Part shown: piece by piece, positions 8,780-19,433 of the stretch
How the letters are laid out: each line of letters opens with the position of its first letter
Position numbering within the stretch: the first letter of the stretch is position 1
DNA from: Methylophilaceae bacterium
GTDB taxonomy: Bacteria > Pseudomonadota > Gammaproteobacteria > Burkholderiales > Methylophilaceae
NCBI GenBank assembly: GCA_947379975.1
Contig: CANCPF010000001.1
Location: 75,575 to 139,574 of the forward strand
Length of the DNA: 64,000 nt
Direction: 5' to 3'
Notes under the pieces: generated by a model
Told to the model about the DNA's origin: nothing
Seen by the model: only the letters and a program-made list of their open reading frames with translations
The model's database searches: none
Program-made: the position numbers and the translations under genes

Positions 8780-11377
8780 CTAAACAGCCAATTCTGCAAT
8801 CGGAATCACACGTTTAGTTTTACCACCACTAACCGTTTCTAGGGCCGCTTTATAATCGGTCATCTGATCAAAGTTTAAGTATTTATAAATTTCAGCCACA
8901 TTCTGCAATTTATCGCCAATAGTGGCTAAATATTCAGCCTGCGTTGGAATATAACCGAGCTTTGCACAAACGGCTGCCAATTCTGCTGAACCCAAGTAAA
9001 CGCGTGCATCACGGCCCATACGGTTATCAAAGTTACGTGTACTGGTTGAGAATACCGTCGATTTATCGGCCACACGTGCTTGGTTACCCATACATAATGA
9101 ACAACCAGGAATTTCAGTCCGCGCGCCAGCGATACCAAATACAGAATAGACACCCTCTTCTCGTAATTGCGCTTCATCCATACGCGTTGGCGGTGCAATC
9201 CACAAACGCGTGGGAATATTCACCGTACCTTCTAACACTTTTGCAGCGGCGCGATAATGGCCAATATTAGTCATGCAGCTACCAATAAATACTTCGTCAA
9301 TTTTATCGCCAACTACGGCTGAAAGTGGTTTAACATCATCAGGGTCATTCGGGCAAGCCAATAATGGCTCTTTGATTTCATTTAGATCAATTTCAATCGT
9401 GTAGGCGTATTCTGCATCGGCATCAGGTGATAATAATTCTGGTTTAGCCAACCATGCTTGCATGCTGGCAATACGGCGTTGCAATGAGCGTGCATCTTCA
9501 TAACCGTTATCAATCATATTTTGCATCAATACGATGTTTGAATTTAGGAATTCAATCACAGGTTCTTTGTTTAGTTTTACCGTACAACCATTGGCAGAAC
9601 GCTCGGCAGAAGCATCAGCAAACTCAAAAGCTTGTTCCACTTTTAAATCTGGCAAGCCTTCAATCTCTAAAATCCGACCGTTAAATACGTTCTTTTTACC
9701 TTGTTTACCAACGGTTAATTCACCTTTTTGAATCGCCGCATAAGGAATCGCATTGACTAAATCGCGTAAAGTAATGCCAGGTTGCATGGTGCCTTTAAAG
9801 CGCACCAATACTGACTCTGGCATATCCAGCGGCATCGCGCCCATCGCTGCCGCAAAGGCGACTAAACCTGAACCAGCCGGGAATGAAATACCTATCGGGA
9901 AGCGTGTGTGAGAATCGCCACCGGTACCTACAGTGTCTGGCAATATCATACGGTTAATCCAAGAGTGAATCACGCCATCGCCTGGACGTAAAGATACACC
10001 GCCACGGCTACTCATAAATTCTGGCAAGCTGTGTTGTAGTTTGATGTCTACCGGCTTTGGATAAGCAGCGGTATGGCAAAAACTTTGCATGACTAAATCT
10101 GCACTAAATCCTAAACAGGCCAGCTCTTTAAGCTCATCACGTGTCATGCCGCCAGTGGTATCTTGCGAGCCAACTGTAGTCGCTTTCGGTTCACAATAAG
10201 TGCCAGGACGAACGCCTTTGCCTTCTGGTAAACCGCAGGCTCTGCCGACCATTTTTTGCGCTAAGGTATAACCTTTGCCTGAATCTTTAGGTGCAATCGC
10301 AGTAATAAATAATTCTGTAGGAGGTAAACCTAAAGTTTGACGCGCATTAGTGGTTAAGCCACGGCCAATAATCAATGAAATTCGGCCACCTGCGCGCACC
10401 TCATCTGGCAAGGTGATGGGCGCTAAATCAAAACTAGCAATAACTTCGCCTTTTTCATTCAATACTTTGCCTGCGTAAGGCTGGATAGTGATGACATCGC
10501 CAGTTTGCATTTTTGAAACATCGCATTGAATTGGCAAAGCGCCAGAATCTTCAGCAGTATTGAAGAAAATAGGCGCGATTTTGGTGCCTAAAATCACACC
10601 GCCGGTGCGTTTATTAGGAATGTTAGGAATATCATTGCCCATAAACCATTGCAATGAGTTGATGGCAGACTTACGTGATGATCCAGTACCGACCACATCG
10701 CCAACGTAAGCGAGTGGTAAGCCTTTTTGCTTCAAAGTGTCGATTAAAGCTAAGCCTTCTGGCATCTTATTAATCAACATGGCTTTGGCATGCAAAGGAA
10801 TATCCGGGCGACTCCAAGCGTCTTGCGCAGGGCTTAAATCATCGGTGTTGGTTTCACCATCGACTTTAAATACCACCATTTTTATTTCTTCAGCCAACTT
10901 AGGCGCGCTGGTAAACCATTCTGCATTGGCCCATGATTCGATTAGCTTTTTGGCATGCACATTGCCGGCTTTCATTTTTTCAGCCACATCGTGAAACGCA
11001 TCAAACATCAAGATTGTATTTGACAAAGTAGCAACCACTTTATCGGCCATAGGCGTATCTAACAACCCAACTAACGCTTGCACGTTGTAACCACCTAGCA
11101 TTGTCCCTAATAAACATACAGCATGATCTGGATCAATGACTGGTGAGGTAGCTTTACCGTGGGCAATGTCAGACAAAAATGCTGCTTTAACATAGGCCGA
11201 TTGATCCACACCTGCTGGCGTACGATTGGTGATTAAATCAAGTAATGCTTCAGCTTCTCCAGTTGGTGGATTTTTCAGAAGCTCTACAACCTGAGCCACT
11301 TGCTCAGCTGAAAGCGGTAATGGCGGAAGATTAACTGCATTGCGATCTGCAACGTGCTGGCGATAGGCTTTTAACAT
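8780..11377 (-). CDS. acnB: Aconitate hydratase B / 2-methylisocitrate dehydratase
   Basis: AcnB-type aconitase of 865 residues. It interconverts citrate and isocitrate and in many proteobacteria also hydrates 2-methyl-cis-aconitate in the methylcitrate cycle. An N-terminal HEAT-like region is followed by the swivel domain ([19 protein letters not shown]) and the catalytic core. The Fe-S cluster cysteines are visible in [10 protein letters not shown] and [11 protein letters not shown]. With prpB, prpC and prpD nearby and no acnD seen, it probably supplies the hydration step of both cycles. It is the last gene of the minus-strand TCA block. Confidence 0.97.
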   Translation of the reverse strand: MLKAYRQHVADRNAVNLPPLPLSAEQVAQVVELLKNPPTGEAEALLDLITNRTPAGVDQSAYVKAAFLSDIAHGKATSPVIDPDHAVCLLGTMLGGYNVQALVGLLDTPMADKVVATLSNTILMFDAFHDVAEKMKAGNVHAKKLIESWANAEWFTSAPKLAEEIKMVVFKVDGETNTDDLSPAQDAWSRPDIPLHAKAMLINKMPEGLALIDTLKQKGLPLAYVGDVVGTGSSRKSAINSLQWFMGNDIPNIPNKRTGGVILGTKIAPIFFNTAEDSGALPIQCDVSKMQTGDVITIQPYAGKVLNEKGEVIASFDLAPITLPDEVRAGGRISLIIGRGLTTNARQTLGLPPTELFITAIAPKDSGKGYTLAQKMVGRACGLPEGKGVRPGTYCEPKATTVGSQDTTGGMTRDELKELACLGFSADLVMQSFCHTAAYPKPVDIKLQHSLPEFMSSRGGVSLRPGDGVIHSWINRMILPDTVGTGGDSHTRFPIGISFPAGSGLVAFAAAMGAMPLDMPESVLVRFKGTMQPGITLRDLVNAIPYAAIQKGELTVGKQGKKNVFNGRILEIEGLPDLKVEQAFEFADASAERSANGCTVKLNKEPVIEFLNSNIVLMQNMIDNGYEDARSLQRRIASMQAWLAKPELLSPDADAEYAYTIEIDLNEIKEPLLACPNDPDDVKPLSAVVGDKIDEVFIGSCMTNIGHYRAAAKVLEGTVNIPTRLWIAPPTRMDEAQLREEGVYSVFGIAGARTEIPGCSLCMGNQARVADKSTVFSTSTRNFDNRMGRDARVYLGSAELAAVCAKLGYIPTQAEYLATIGDKLQNVAEIYKYLNFDQMTDYKAALETVSGGKTKRVIPIAELAV

Positions 11378-11501
11378 GGTGATAGCGTCTTTAAAGTTTA
11401 ATTAAAATGGTTAATGGCAATTATACAACCAGCACAAAACACTTAAAACCCATTAGTGGTGGTAATAGGCACAGGTAAATTTTGCGTTAGTGTTAGTTTT
11501 A

Positions 11502-11834
11502 TTACTGATTATTCTTGTTTATATATAAATCATTAGCAAATGTCGTGCCACAACTTTTGCTGCTAGCTGAGGCTTCCATTCTATCTAATACTTCTTTTTG
11601 GTAGCCTTTGCCGTGTTTTAACTCTAAATATGCACGCACTTCAAACACATCTGCATAGCCATTTTTATCAGTATCCATTGCAAGCACATTATCTTCTAAC
11701 GACGGGCCTATGTAGGCACCAGATTTGTCCGTTAAGTAGCTTAAAACATTTTCGGCATGGGCGACTGAAACAACATTAAGGCTGGCCAATATAGTGATTA
11801 GCACTAGCGTTTTATGTACTCTATTTTCATTCAT
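11502..11834 (-). CDS. Secreted EF-hand protein
   Basis: A 110-residue protein with a signal peptide (hydrophobic core TLVLITILASLNVVSVAHA, likely cut after AHA near residue 27). It carries one canonical calcium-binding EF-hand loop, DTDKNGYADVFE (about residues 54-65), with Asp at positions 1, 3 and 9, Asn at 5 and Glu at 12. One Cys lies near the C-terminus. It probably binds calcium in the periplasm, perhaps pairing with another copy. It sits between acnB and the fumarase gene on the same strand, with no obvious link to the TCA cycle. Confidence 0.7.
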   Translation of the reverse strand: MNENRVHKTLVLITILASLNVVSVAHAENVLSYLTDKSGAYIGPSLEDNVLAMDTDKNGYADVFEVRAYLELKHGKGYQKEVLDRMEASASSKSCGTTFANDLYINKNNQ

Positions 11835-11913
11835 TTAAGTCATATCCTAAATATTTTTATCAGAGTGATTTTAAATCAAATAGGTTATGGCGAACTATTA
11901 TTAGCGATACACT

Positions 11914-13443
11914 TTACAGCAAAGAATGTATTTCAATAGGTTGATGTAGCCGAATCTTTTCTTTCCATTCCGCCGGACCTGTTGTATGAACCGAACTGCC
12001 TTTACTATCCACTGCCACCGTCACCGGCATATCTTCCACAGTAAATTCATAAATCGCTTCCATGCCCAAATCGGCAAAGGCTAGTACTTCAGCTTTTTTA
12101 ATCGCTTTACTCACTAAATAAGCCGCACCGCCTACCGCTGTTAAATATATAGACTGATGTTTTGCAATCGAATCTATCGTTTCATCACCGCGTTCAGCTT
12201 TACCTACCATGCCTAATAAGCCAGTTTTACTTAACATCATTTCGGTAAAACCATCCATGCGCGTTGCCGTGGTTGGACCCGCTGGACCGACCGCTTCATC
12301 GCGGACTGGATCTACCGGCCCAACGTAATAAATAAAACGGTTGGTGAAGTCCACCGGTAATTTTTCACCTGCGGCCAACATAGTGGCAATGCGCTTATGA
12401 GCGGCATCGCGACCAGTGAGTAATTTTCCGCTTAATAATAAAGTTTGCCCAGGTTGCCATGTTTGAATATCAGCTTTGCTAATGGTATCTAGATTCACGC
12501 GTAAAGACGCATCGCTAGGTGCCCAGTTAACATTAGGCCAGTCGTCTAGGTTGGGCGCTTCTAATACCGCAGTACCACTGCCGTCTAATTCAAAATGCAC
12601 ATGCCTAGTAGCAGCGCAGTTAGGAATAATCGCTACCGGCAATGAAGCGGCATGGGTAGGATAATCTAAAATCTTCACATCTAGTACCGTCGCCAAACCG
12701 CCTAAACCTTGCGCGCCTATGCCTAAATTATTCACTTTTTCAAAAATCTCTAAGCGCAATTCTTCAACTTTATTACTTGCGCCTCTGGCTTTAAGCTCAT
12801 GAATATCAATCGGCGCCATCAGTGATTCTTTAGCCAGCAACATCGCTTTTTCAGCGCTACCACCTATGCCAATTCCTAACATACCCGGTGGACACCAGCC
12901 TGCACCCATTTTCGGCACGACCTCTAATATCCAATCGACAATGCTGTCATTTGGATTCAGCATGGCAAGCTTGGCTTTATTCTCAGAGCCACCGCCTTTT
13001 GCGGCAATACTAACCTCAACTTTATTACCCTCCACTAACTCCACATGCGTAATGGCTGGCGTATTATCTTTAGTATTAGCGCGCTTACCAGCAGGATCAG
13101 AAACAATAGAAGCGCGCAATTTATTTTCTGGCAACATGTAGGCGCGGCGCACGCCTTCGTTGACCATTTGCTCTAAAGTCAGGCCACTTTCAAAACGAAC
13201 ATCCATGCCCACTTTGACGAAGGCCACCACAATGCCGGTATCTTGGCATAGCGGACGCTTGCCTTCAGCACACATGCGCGAGTTGGTTAAAATCTGCGCA
13301 ATAGCATCTTTAGCGGCTGGCGATTGTTCGGCCTCGTAAGCACGACCTAAAGCCTGAATATAATCTAGCGGATGATAGTAAGAAATATATTGCAAGGCAT
13401 CGGCGATGCTTTGTATGAAATCAGCTTGTTTGATAATAGTCAT
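11914..13443 (-). CDS. fumA: Class I (Fe-S) fumarate hydratase
   Basis: Oxygen-sensitive fumarase that hydrates fumarate to malate using a [4Fe-4S] cluster. At 509 residues it is a single-chain class I enzyme. The three cluster cysteines are C66 (PLCQDTG), C184 (GWCPPGML) and C276 (PNCAATRH); their spacing matches characterised class I fumarases. The C-terminal domain has DEAVGPAGPTTATRMDGFTE and KGSSVHTTGP. A tandem repeat, and no recognisable ribosome binding site, lies directly upstream of the ATG. The gene belongs to the block that runs from malic enzyme to acnB. Confidence 0.95.
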   Translation of the reverse strand: MTIIKQADFIQSIADALQYISYYHPLDYIQALGRAYEAEQSPAAKDAIAQILTNSRMCAEGKRPLCQDTGIVVAFVKVGMDVRFESGLTLEQMVNEGVRRAYMLPENKLRASIVSDPAGKRANTKDNTPAITHVELVEGNKVEVSIAAKGGGSENKAKLAMLNPNDSIVDWILEVVPKMGAGWCPPGMLGIGIGGSAEKAMLLAKESLMAPIDIHELKARGASNKVEELRLEIFEKVNNLGIGAQGLGGLATVLDVKILDYPTHAASLPVAIIPNCAATRHVHFELDGSGTAVLEAPNLDDWPNVNWAPSDASLRVNLDTISKADIQTWQPGQTLLLSGKLLTGRDAAHKRIATMLAAGEKLPVDFTNRFIYYVGPVDPVRDEAVGPAGPTTATRMDGFTEMMLSKTGLLGMVGKAERGDETIDSIAKHQSIYLTAVGGAAYLVSKAIKKAEVLAFADLGMEAIYEFTVEDMPVTVAVDSKGSSVHTTGPAEWKEKIRLHQPIEIHSLL

Positions 13444-13449
13444 AGTCTT

Positions 13450-13481
13450 GGTATTGGTATGGGTATTGGTATGGGTATTGG
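13450..13481. repeat. 12-bp tandem repeat in the fumarase leader
   Basis: GGTATTGGTATG occurs 2.7 times in tandem (13450-13461, 13462-13473, 13474-13481). On the fumarase mRNA strand this gives a CCAATACC-rich, purine-poor stretch ending 6 bp before the ATG at 13443, where a ribosome binding site would be expected. Confidence 0.75.
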
Positions 13482-13504
13482 TCTTGATGTTTAACTTTTA
13501 TTTT

Positions 13505-15136
13505 TTAGCGTGCACTTTTCGCGTAAGCAATTGTATTGTTGATATCTTTACGCAAGATTTTACCATTCTTGGTACGTGGAAAATCTTTGGTCAAGTATAC
13601 GGTTTTAGGCGCTTTGTAAGCGGCTAAATGTTGCTTGCCAAACGCCAGCAACTCATCGGCAGTAACCGTTGAATTGGCTTGTAAAATCACATAAGTCACC
13701 ACTAGCAATTTGTCTTTTTCCAATTCTTCGCCAACCGCTGCACAATCTGCCACATCAGGGTGCGATTTATATACGCGCTCGATTTCATAAGGCGATACGC
13801 GGTAGCCAAAACTTTTGATAATGTCGTCTTTACGGCCTAAAAACCAAATATAGCCATCTTCATCATAGCGCGCATAATCGCCTGTAAAAAACCAGCCATC
13901 ATGTTTGTATTTAGCTGTTTCTTCATTTAAATTCCAATAACGCAAGAATAAGCCCGGGTCTGAATCTGGCACGCTAATCATACCTTCTTCGCCTTGCGGT
14001 ACTTCTTGTAAAGTGTCAGGATCAAGCAATTTAATGGCATGGCCAGGTTGCGGAAAACCAGCAGAACCAGCACGTATCGGCCGGTATATACTTTGGCTCA
14101 AATAGTAGGAAAATTCGCTCATACCGACCGCCTCGTAAATATCCACACCAAAGCGCTCGCGCCATTGTTGCAATACCTCGTCAGACAAATGCTCACCCGC
14201 ACTCATGCAATGACGCAAGCTAGGTACATCCGCTTGTAGCGCTTTACATTTTTGTATGATTTGGCGATAGATAGTCGGTACGCCAACAAAAATAGTGGCT
14301 GAATGTTTGGCAATCAAACGTGTCCAAGTGTCTGCATCATTCTTGCCTTCATGCACGATGACGGTTTTGCCTAAATACAGCGGATCCATCAAGCCAGAAC
14401 CCAATACATAAGTCCAGTTGAATTTGCCGGAATGCATGATGCGATCTTGTGTGTTAGCAGAAAAATTAAACCAATATTTAGACGCTGGCTCACGACCGAT
14501 TAAGGCGCGGTGCGCATGTAACACGCCTTTTGGATAGCCGGTGGTACCTGAGGTATACACCAAATAAGCAGGATCATCGGCAGCGGTTAATTCGGCTGGC
14601 AAACATGTATCAATGGCAGATAATTGCGTTTCTAAATCGCATACATTTAATGTTGCATGCGCAGAAATTTCGCCTACGCCAGATAAAAATATATGCTTTA
14701 AATTAGGCAAATTGTTTAAATGATCTTGCAGTGACGGCCAAGCTGCTTTATCTGTCACTAGAACCGTTGCGCCAGAATCACGGGCTAAATAAGCCACTTC
14801 TTCAGCGGTGAGTAAAGTTGATGTTGGCACAGCAATGGCGCCGCGCTTCATTGCACCCAAAAATGCTGTCGGGTAATCTAGGCTATTCGGCAAACGGATT
14901 AAAACACGATCCCCCAAGCCTACGTTTAAGTTTCTAAGCAATTGAGCAAATTTATCAGTACGTTTGGCCAATTGTTCAAAGGTGATTTGCGAGGTGCCTT
15001 GCGCGTCGTCTTCAACTATCATGGCAATTTCTTGAGCTGCTGGCGTGTTTAGATGTTTATCAGTACAGGCCGCACCAATATTAAAGTGGGCCGGGACGTT
15101 CCAAACCCAAGCTGGGAATTGTTCAAATTTTTGCAT
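13505..15136 (-). CDS. Acyl-CoA synthetase (AMP-forming)
   Basis: ANL-superfamily ligase of 543 residues that activates a carboxylic acid to its CoA thioester through an acyl-adenylate. The P-loop motif YTSGTTGYPKGVLHAH lies near residue 192, the hinge GRKDDIIKSFGYRVSPYEIE near 430, and the catalytic C-terminal lysine in RTKNGKILRKDI near 523. It is closer in size and hinge sequence to benzoate/medium-chain ligases than to the roughly 630-residue propionyl-CoA synthetase PrpE. Substrate is not determinable from sequence. Its place among TCA and CoA ester lyase genes suggests a short or dicarboxylic acid entering central metabolism. Confidence 0.85.
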   Translation of the reverse strand: MQKFEQFPAWVWNVPAHFNIGAACTDKHLNTPAAQEIAMIVEDDAQGTSQITFEQLAKRTDKFAQLLRNLNVGLGDRVLIRLPNSLDYPTAFLGAMKRGAIAVPTSTLLTAEEVAYLARDSGATVLVTDKAAWPSLQDHLNNLPNLKHIFLSGVGEISAHATLNVCDLETQLSAIDTCLPAELTAADDPAYLVYTSGTTGYPKGVLHAHRALIGREPASKYWFNFSANTQDRIMHSGKFNWTYVLGSGLMDPLYLGKTVIVHEGKNDADTWTRLIAKHSATIFVGVPTIYRQIIQKCKALQADVPSLRHCMSAGEHLSDEVLQQWRERFGVDIYEAVGMSEFSYYLSQSIYRPIRAGSAGFPQPGHAIKLLDPDTLQEVPQGEEGMISVPDSDPGLFLRYWNLNEETAKYKHDGWFFTGDYARYDEDGYIWFLGRKDDIIKSFGYRVSPYEIERVYKSHPDVADCAAVGEELEKDKLLVVTYVILQANSTVTADELLAFGKQHLAAYKAPKTVYLTKDFPRTKNGKILRKDINNTIAYAKSAR

Positions 15137-15231
15137 ATTTAACCTTCATCTATTCTTTAAACACTCATCATTTCTACTTTGGTATTTTTATCTTAGTAGA
15201 AATCTAAAATTCAAGCACATCACATCAACAC

Positions 15232-16395
15232 TTATAACAACACACCATACGGCCAGTTTTGGCGTATCACCTGCGCTGGCAACAACTCAAGTACGTGTAG
15301 AGCAAAATCCATATCATCCTGATTAAGCGCTCGCAATGCGTGAGCACGTAACAAGGTTTGCAAAGCTTTACCAAACATAGGTGGATCCAGCATTTCGCCT
15401 TCAAATTTAATCGCGCCGCCGTGTAAAGCATCTGCTTCAATGGCTGCTTTTAAAATACGCACTTTTTGGTTCACTTCAGTAGGCGAAGGCGTATAAGCGG
15501 TTTTACACAAATGAATATGGCCAGGATGTATCACCTGCTTGCCAGTTAATCCCATCGCTGATTCTTGGCAAGCGTGCTTATAAACAATACGTGATTCGTG
15601 ATCACCATGTAAATCCAACCAACGGCGTACATCATGCGGTTCTAAAAACTTCTCAGGCATAATATTAGAGCCGATTAATGTTTCCACGCCGCCAATCACA
15701 CCTTTACCGGCAATACGCGCTTCGAACATCAATTGATTCATGTAAAACTGCAACTCTTCAATCCAATGTTCAGGCGTAATATGAATACCCATTGCTTTTG
15801 AAAAGTCATGAATACCAAACACCACGTGTTTCACTGTGCTGTATTGCATTAATTCTGGCGCGATTTTCAGTGATTTTGGATGCTCAATAATCGGCTGTAT
15901 CGTAATATTAGGATTAAGGTCTAGCAAAAAGCTGGATAAATCACGCACTTCTGCCGCGCCATAAGCCTCGCCGGCTTTTGCCAGCATTACCACATCAATG
16001 CAATCCGCCATATCGCTGACTAATTGCATATCTAACTCATATTCATCAGTACGAAATGAATTTGAACGAATCGCAATCGTCACTTGGCTATTCACTTTGC
16101 GTAGTTCCGGCAACTCTTTACGCAGCAAATTACGGCTCATTTCTTTTTGGCGGCAACCATCTTCCAAGTCAAAAATAAGCGTGTGTGCGTTGGTCTTATG
16201 TGCATGTTTTTTCATGCGCGCCGCGGCTTGATCCATATCTTCGTAAATGCCTAAAGATGGCGCATATTTAACCGGTGGATAATATAACTGAATGCCAGGC
16301 CAAGTTTCACCTAGCATTGCGCTATTGGTATAACACTTAATTTTTCCATGATGATCCATGCCTGCATCCCCCGAATTTTGGTGTGTGTTACTCAT
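15232..16395 (-). CDS. HpcH/HpaI (CitE-like) CoA ester lyase
   Basis: A 387-residue TIM-barrel protein of the HpcH/HpaI/CitE group, which cleaves malyl-CoA-like thioesters using Mg2+. Visible motifs are LIFDLEDGCRQKEMSR (about residue 75), IAIRSNSFRTDEYELD, VVMLAKAGEA, IIEHPKSL (Glu ligand), HDFSKAMG (Asp ligand) and GKQVIHPGHI near the C-terminus. It is longer than stand-alone CitE (about 290). A member of this family is often found in the betaproteobacterial TCA/sdh cluster. The exact substrate is unknown. It follows sdhE on the minus strand. Confidence 0.8.
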   Translation of the reverse strand: MSNTHQNSGDAGMDHHGKIKCYTNSAMLGETWPGIQLYYPPVKYAPSLGIYEDMDQAAARMKKHAHKTNAHTLIFDLEDGCRQKEMSRNLLRKELPELRKVNSQVTIAIRSNSFRTDEYELDMQLVSDMADCIDVVMLAKAGEAYGAAEVRDLSSFLLDLNPNITIQPIIEHPKSLKIAPELMQYSTVKHVVFGIHDFSKAMGIHITPEHWIEELQFYMNQLMFEARIAGKGVIGGVETLIGSNIMPEKFLEPHDVRRWLDLHGDHESRIVYKHACQESAMGLTGKQVIHPGHIHLCKTAYTPSPTEVNQKVRILKAAIEADALHGGAIKFEGEMLDPPMFGKALQTLLRAHALRALNQDDMDFALHVLELLPAQVIRQNWPYGVLL

Positions 16396-16437
16396 ATTAA
16401 TTCTTTCAATTATTTTAGTTATTTTGATTACTTATGC

Positions 16438-16743
16438 TTAAACACTAACTGCTTCATGACCACTTAATTTAATCAACACACTTTTCATTGCTAAAGCATC
16501 TAATTTTTTAGCCACTAAAACCTCAACATTTAAAAAACTAATTCTTGAGGTCACCACGTCTAAAAATTCGTTATCCGGCAAATCTAGCAAACTATCAAAA
16601 ACTAATAGTTCTTGCGCGTTTAAAGTGGCCACATGATTTTGGGAAAATCGTTGCAATACAATATCAAGCTCTAACAAGCCACGACGACAACGCCAACTGA
16701 GTCGCCTCACTTCTTCGTCTGTCATATTTTTTGTATCAGCCAT
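16438..16743 (-). CDS. sdhE: Succinate dehydrogenase assembly factor SdhE
   Basis: A small protein of the SdhE/YgfY family that promotes covalent attachment of FAD to SdhA. The hallmark RRGLLELD (the RGxxE motif) lies near residue 21, followed by a short helical bundle with LLVFDSLLDLPDNEFLD. I favour the ATG at 16743 (101 residues) because GGTGA lies just upstream; an ATG at 16755 in the same frame would add four residues. It lies 34 bp downstream of sdhB, as in many betaproteobacteria, and shares the sdh transcript. Confidence 0.88.
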   Translation of the reverse strand: MADTKNMTDEEVRRLSWRCRRGLLELDIVLQRFSQNHVATLNAQELLVFDSLLDLPDNEFLDVVTSRISFLNVEVLVAKKLDALAMKSVLIKLSGHEAVSV

Positions 16744-16777
16744 TCTCGTCACCATATTATCAGTAGGAATATTCCGA

Positions 16778-17518
16778 CTAAATCGCCTTAATTTCTATTT
16801 TTTTCTTAGCGATCACTTTATGTTCACGTGCTTGTTCAAACTTAAGGTCTTTAATCTTGGCAATCGCTAAAGATGGATTGAGCTTTTTCGGGCAAACATC
16901 CACGCAATTCATAATATTGTGGCAACGATACAGACGATCAGGCGCTTCTAAATTTTCTAGGCGCTCATCCAAAGCTTGGTCGCGGCTATCCGCCATAAAG
17001 CGATAGGCTTGCATCAAACCTGCCGGACCGACGAAAGTTTCAGGATTCCACCAAAAACTAGGGCAAGAAGTAGTACAAGCTCCGCACAAAATACATTCGT
17101 ACAAACCATCTAATTTCGCGCGGTCTTCAGGCGACTGTAAACGCTCAGTTTCTGGCGGTGCGTCGTTATTAATTAGATATGGTTTTACTGAATTGTAATG
17201 TTCAAAAAACTGTGTCATATCCACCACTAAATCACGGATAACTGGTAAGCCTGGCATAGGACGTAGCACCACTGGTTCTTCTAAATCGGATAACTTAGTG
17301 ACGCAAGCCAAGCCATTTTTACCGTTGATATTCATGCTATCTGAGCCGCAAACACCTTCGCGGCACGACTTACGCAAACTTAAACTATCGTCTAAATCTT
17401 TAATGCGCAATAAGGCATCGAGTAACATTTGATCGCTATCTTCAAGCACTACATCGTAATCTTGCATGTAAGGCTTTTTATCGACATCTGGGTTAAAACG
17501 GTAAATTGAGAATTTCAT
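16778..17518 (-). CDS. sdhB: Succinate dehydrogenase iron-sulfur subunit
   Basis: Electron-transfer subunit of complex II, 246 residues. All three centres are visible: the [2Fe-2S] ligands in SCREGVCGSDSMN and GLACVT, the [4Fe-4S] ligands in CILCGACTTSCPSFWW, and the [3Fe-4S] ligands in CHNIMNCVDVCPKKLNP. It carries electrons from the SdhA flavin toward the quinone site at the membrane. It lies between sdhA and sdhE in the operon. Confidence 0.97.
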   Translation of the reverse strand: MKFSIYRFNPDVDKKPYMQDYDVVLEDSDQMLLDALLRIKDLDDSLSLRKSCREGVCGSDSMNINGKNGLACVTKLSDLEEPVVLRPMPGLPVIRDLVVDMTQFFEHYNSVKPYLINNDAPPETERLQSPEDRAKLDGLYECILCGACTTSCPSFWWNPETFVGPAGLMQAYRFMADSRDQALDERLENLEAPDRLYRCHNIMNCVDVCPKKLNPSLAIAKIKDLKFEQAREHKVIAKKKIEIKAI

Positions 17519-17585
17519 TAGGGTATCTCTAAATAACTAAATTTGTTTGGCGACAGGTTGAGCGCTTGTAGATTTAATAGCTGGC

Positions 17586-19349
17586 TTAATAAACGCGCGG
17601 CTTAGGTTCAAAACTTGGCACTGTTTGCGGTTTTAGGCGAACTGGTTTATAGGCAAGTTTATGGCCTTCACGGTAATACAATGAATGGCTTAACCAATTC
17701 ACATCGTCGCGCTCGCTAAAGTCTTCGCGGCAATGTGCGCCACGGCTTTCTTTGCGCGCTTCCGCCGCGTGCATGGTGGCTAAGGCTACTTCTACCAAGT
17801 TATCCAGCTCCAAAGCCTCGACCCTTGCTGTATTAAAGACTTGGCTCTTATCTTTTATTATGGTGTTTTTAGCACGTTCTGCCACTTTATCGATTTCCGC
17901 AACGCCAGCATGTAACAAGTCTGGAAAGCGGAACACGCCACAATGTGTTTGCATGGCTAAACGCAAATCATTGCCTACGTCTTTCACGGTTTCGCCTTCT
18001 GTTTGAGTATCTAGGCGATTCAGTCTGGCTAAAGTCATATCACAGGCATCGGCTGGCAATGGTTTATGATTGGCGTCTTTTTTAACTTCTTCCACCATTT
18101 TGTCGCCAGCCGCACGACCAAATACCACTAAATCTAATAGTGAGTTAGAGCCTAAACGATTCGCGCCATGCACAGATACACAAGCACACTCACCTACCGC
18201 ATACAAACCATTCACTACTGACTCACCGCCACTCGCATTTGGCACCACTACTTGCCCTTGCAGATTGGTTGGAATGCCGCCCATCATGTAATGTACGGTA
18301 GGAACGATAGGAATTGGGTCTTTAATCACATCAACATTAGCAAAGGTTTTGGCAATTTCTCGGATGCCAGGTAACTTATCGTTAATTAAGGCTTCACCAA
18401 GATGGTCTAATTTTAAATAGACCGCATCTTTATTTTTACCCACGCCACGACCGGCTTTAATTTCTGTAGCAATAGCGCGTGAAACCACATCGCGACTGGC
18501 TAAATCTTTTGCATTAGGTGCGTAACGCTCCATAAAACGCTCGCCTTCGCTATTGAGTAAATAGCCGCCTTCGCCGCGTACGCCTTCGGTAATCAAAACA
18601 CCCGCATTAAGTACACCAGTTGGGTGAAATTGCCAGAATTCCATATCTTGCAATGGAATGTTGGCGCGTGCCGCCATGCCTAAACCATCACCCGTATTAA
18701 TAAACGCATTAGTACTGGCTTTGAATATACGACCTGCGCCGCCAGTGGCTAACAAAGTAGCTTTGGCACGAATGCAATGTACTTCGCCTGTTTCGATTTC
18801 CAGCGCAAGTACGCCTAAAACATCACCAGTAGCATCTTTTAACAAATCTAACGCCAGCCATTCTACGAAAAACTGCGTATTAGATTGCACGTTACGCTGA
18901 TACAAAGTGTGCAACATGGCGTGACCGGTTCTATCGGCCACCGCACAAGTACGTGAGATGGCTTTTTCACCAAAGTTTTGCGTCATGCCGCCAAATGGGC
19001 GTTGGAAAATCTTGCCATTTTCTAAGCGGTCAAATGGCATACCAAAATGCTCAAGCTCGTAAATCGCAGCGGCGGCGTTTTTACACATAAACTCAATCGC
19101 ATCTTGGTCACCCAAAAAGTCTGAGCCTTTGATGGTGTCATACATGTGCCACAACCATTTATCATCGGCCACGTTACCGAGCGCGGCGGCAATGCCACCC
19201 TGCGCCGCCACCGTGTGTGAGCGCGTTGGAAATACTTTACTTAAAACAGCTACTTTCAAGCCAGATTGCGCTAATTGCAATGAAGCGCGCAAACCAGCGC
19301 CACCACCACCTACCACTAGTGCATCAAATGTTTGAGTTGCTAATGCCAT
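17586..19349 (-). CDS. sdhA: Succinate dehydrogenase flavoprotein subunit
   Basis: Catalytic subunit of complex II, about 587 residues, oxidising succinate to fumarate. The N-terminal FAD-binding motif is [16 protein letters not shown]. The covalent flavin attachment histidine lies in [11 protein letters not shown]. Substrate-site residues lie in [18 protein letters not shown] and [14 protein letters not shown] chose the ATG at 19349 over the GTG at 19352, since ATG fits and only one residue differs. It follows sdhD by 84 bp and precedes sdhB. Confidence 0.97.
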   Translation of the reverse strand: MALATQTFDALVVGGGGAGLRASLQLAQSGLKVAVLSKVFPTRSHTVAAQGGIAAALGNVADDKWLWHMYDTIKGSDFLGDQDAIEFMCKNAAAAIYELEHFGMPFDRLENGKIFQRPFGGMTQNFGEKAISRTCAVADRTGHAMLHTLYQRNVQSNTQFFVEWLALDLLKDATGDVLGVLALEIETGEVHCIRAKATLLATGGAGRIFKASTNAFINTGDGLGMAARANIPLQDMEFWQFHPTGVLNAGVLITEGVRGEGGYLLNSEGERFMERYAPNAKDLASRDVVSRAIATEIKAGRGVGKNKDAVYLKLDHLGEALINDKLPGIREIAKTFANVDVIKDPIPIVPTVHYMMGGIPTNLQGQVVVPNASGGESVVNGLYAVGECACVSVHGANRLGSNSLLDLVVFGRAAGDKMVEEVKKDANHKPLPADACDMTLARLNRLDTQTEGETVKDVGNDLRLAMQTHCGVFRFPDLLHAGVAEIDKVAERAKNTIIKDKSQVFNTARVEALELDNLVEVALATMHAAEARKESRGAHCREDFSERDDVNWLSHSLYYREGHKLAYKPVRLKPQTVPSFEPKPRVY

Positions 19350-19433
19350 CACTTTTAAACCTTAAAATAAATGTTCTAAAAAATATGAGTCAAATATCAG
19401 TCGAATATCATTCAATCTGGGATTTATTGCTGT

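Noticed and set aside
9454..9731. Plus-strand ORFs opposite acnB
   Set aside because: They are antisense to a clearly coding gene, with no domain or ribosome site.
13450..13481. Possible CRISPR-like repeat
   Set aside because: Units are 12 bp, directly abutting, with no spacers; it is a simple tandem repeat.
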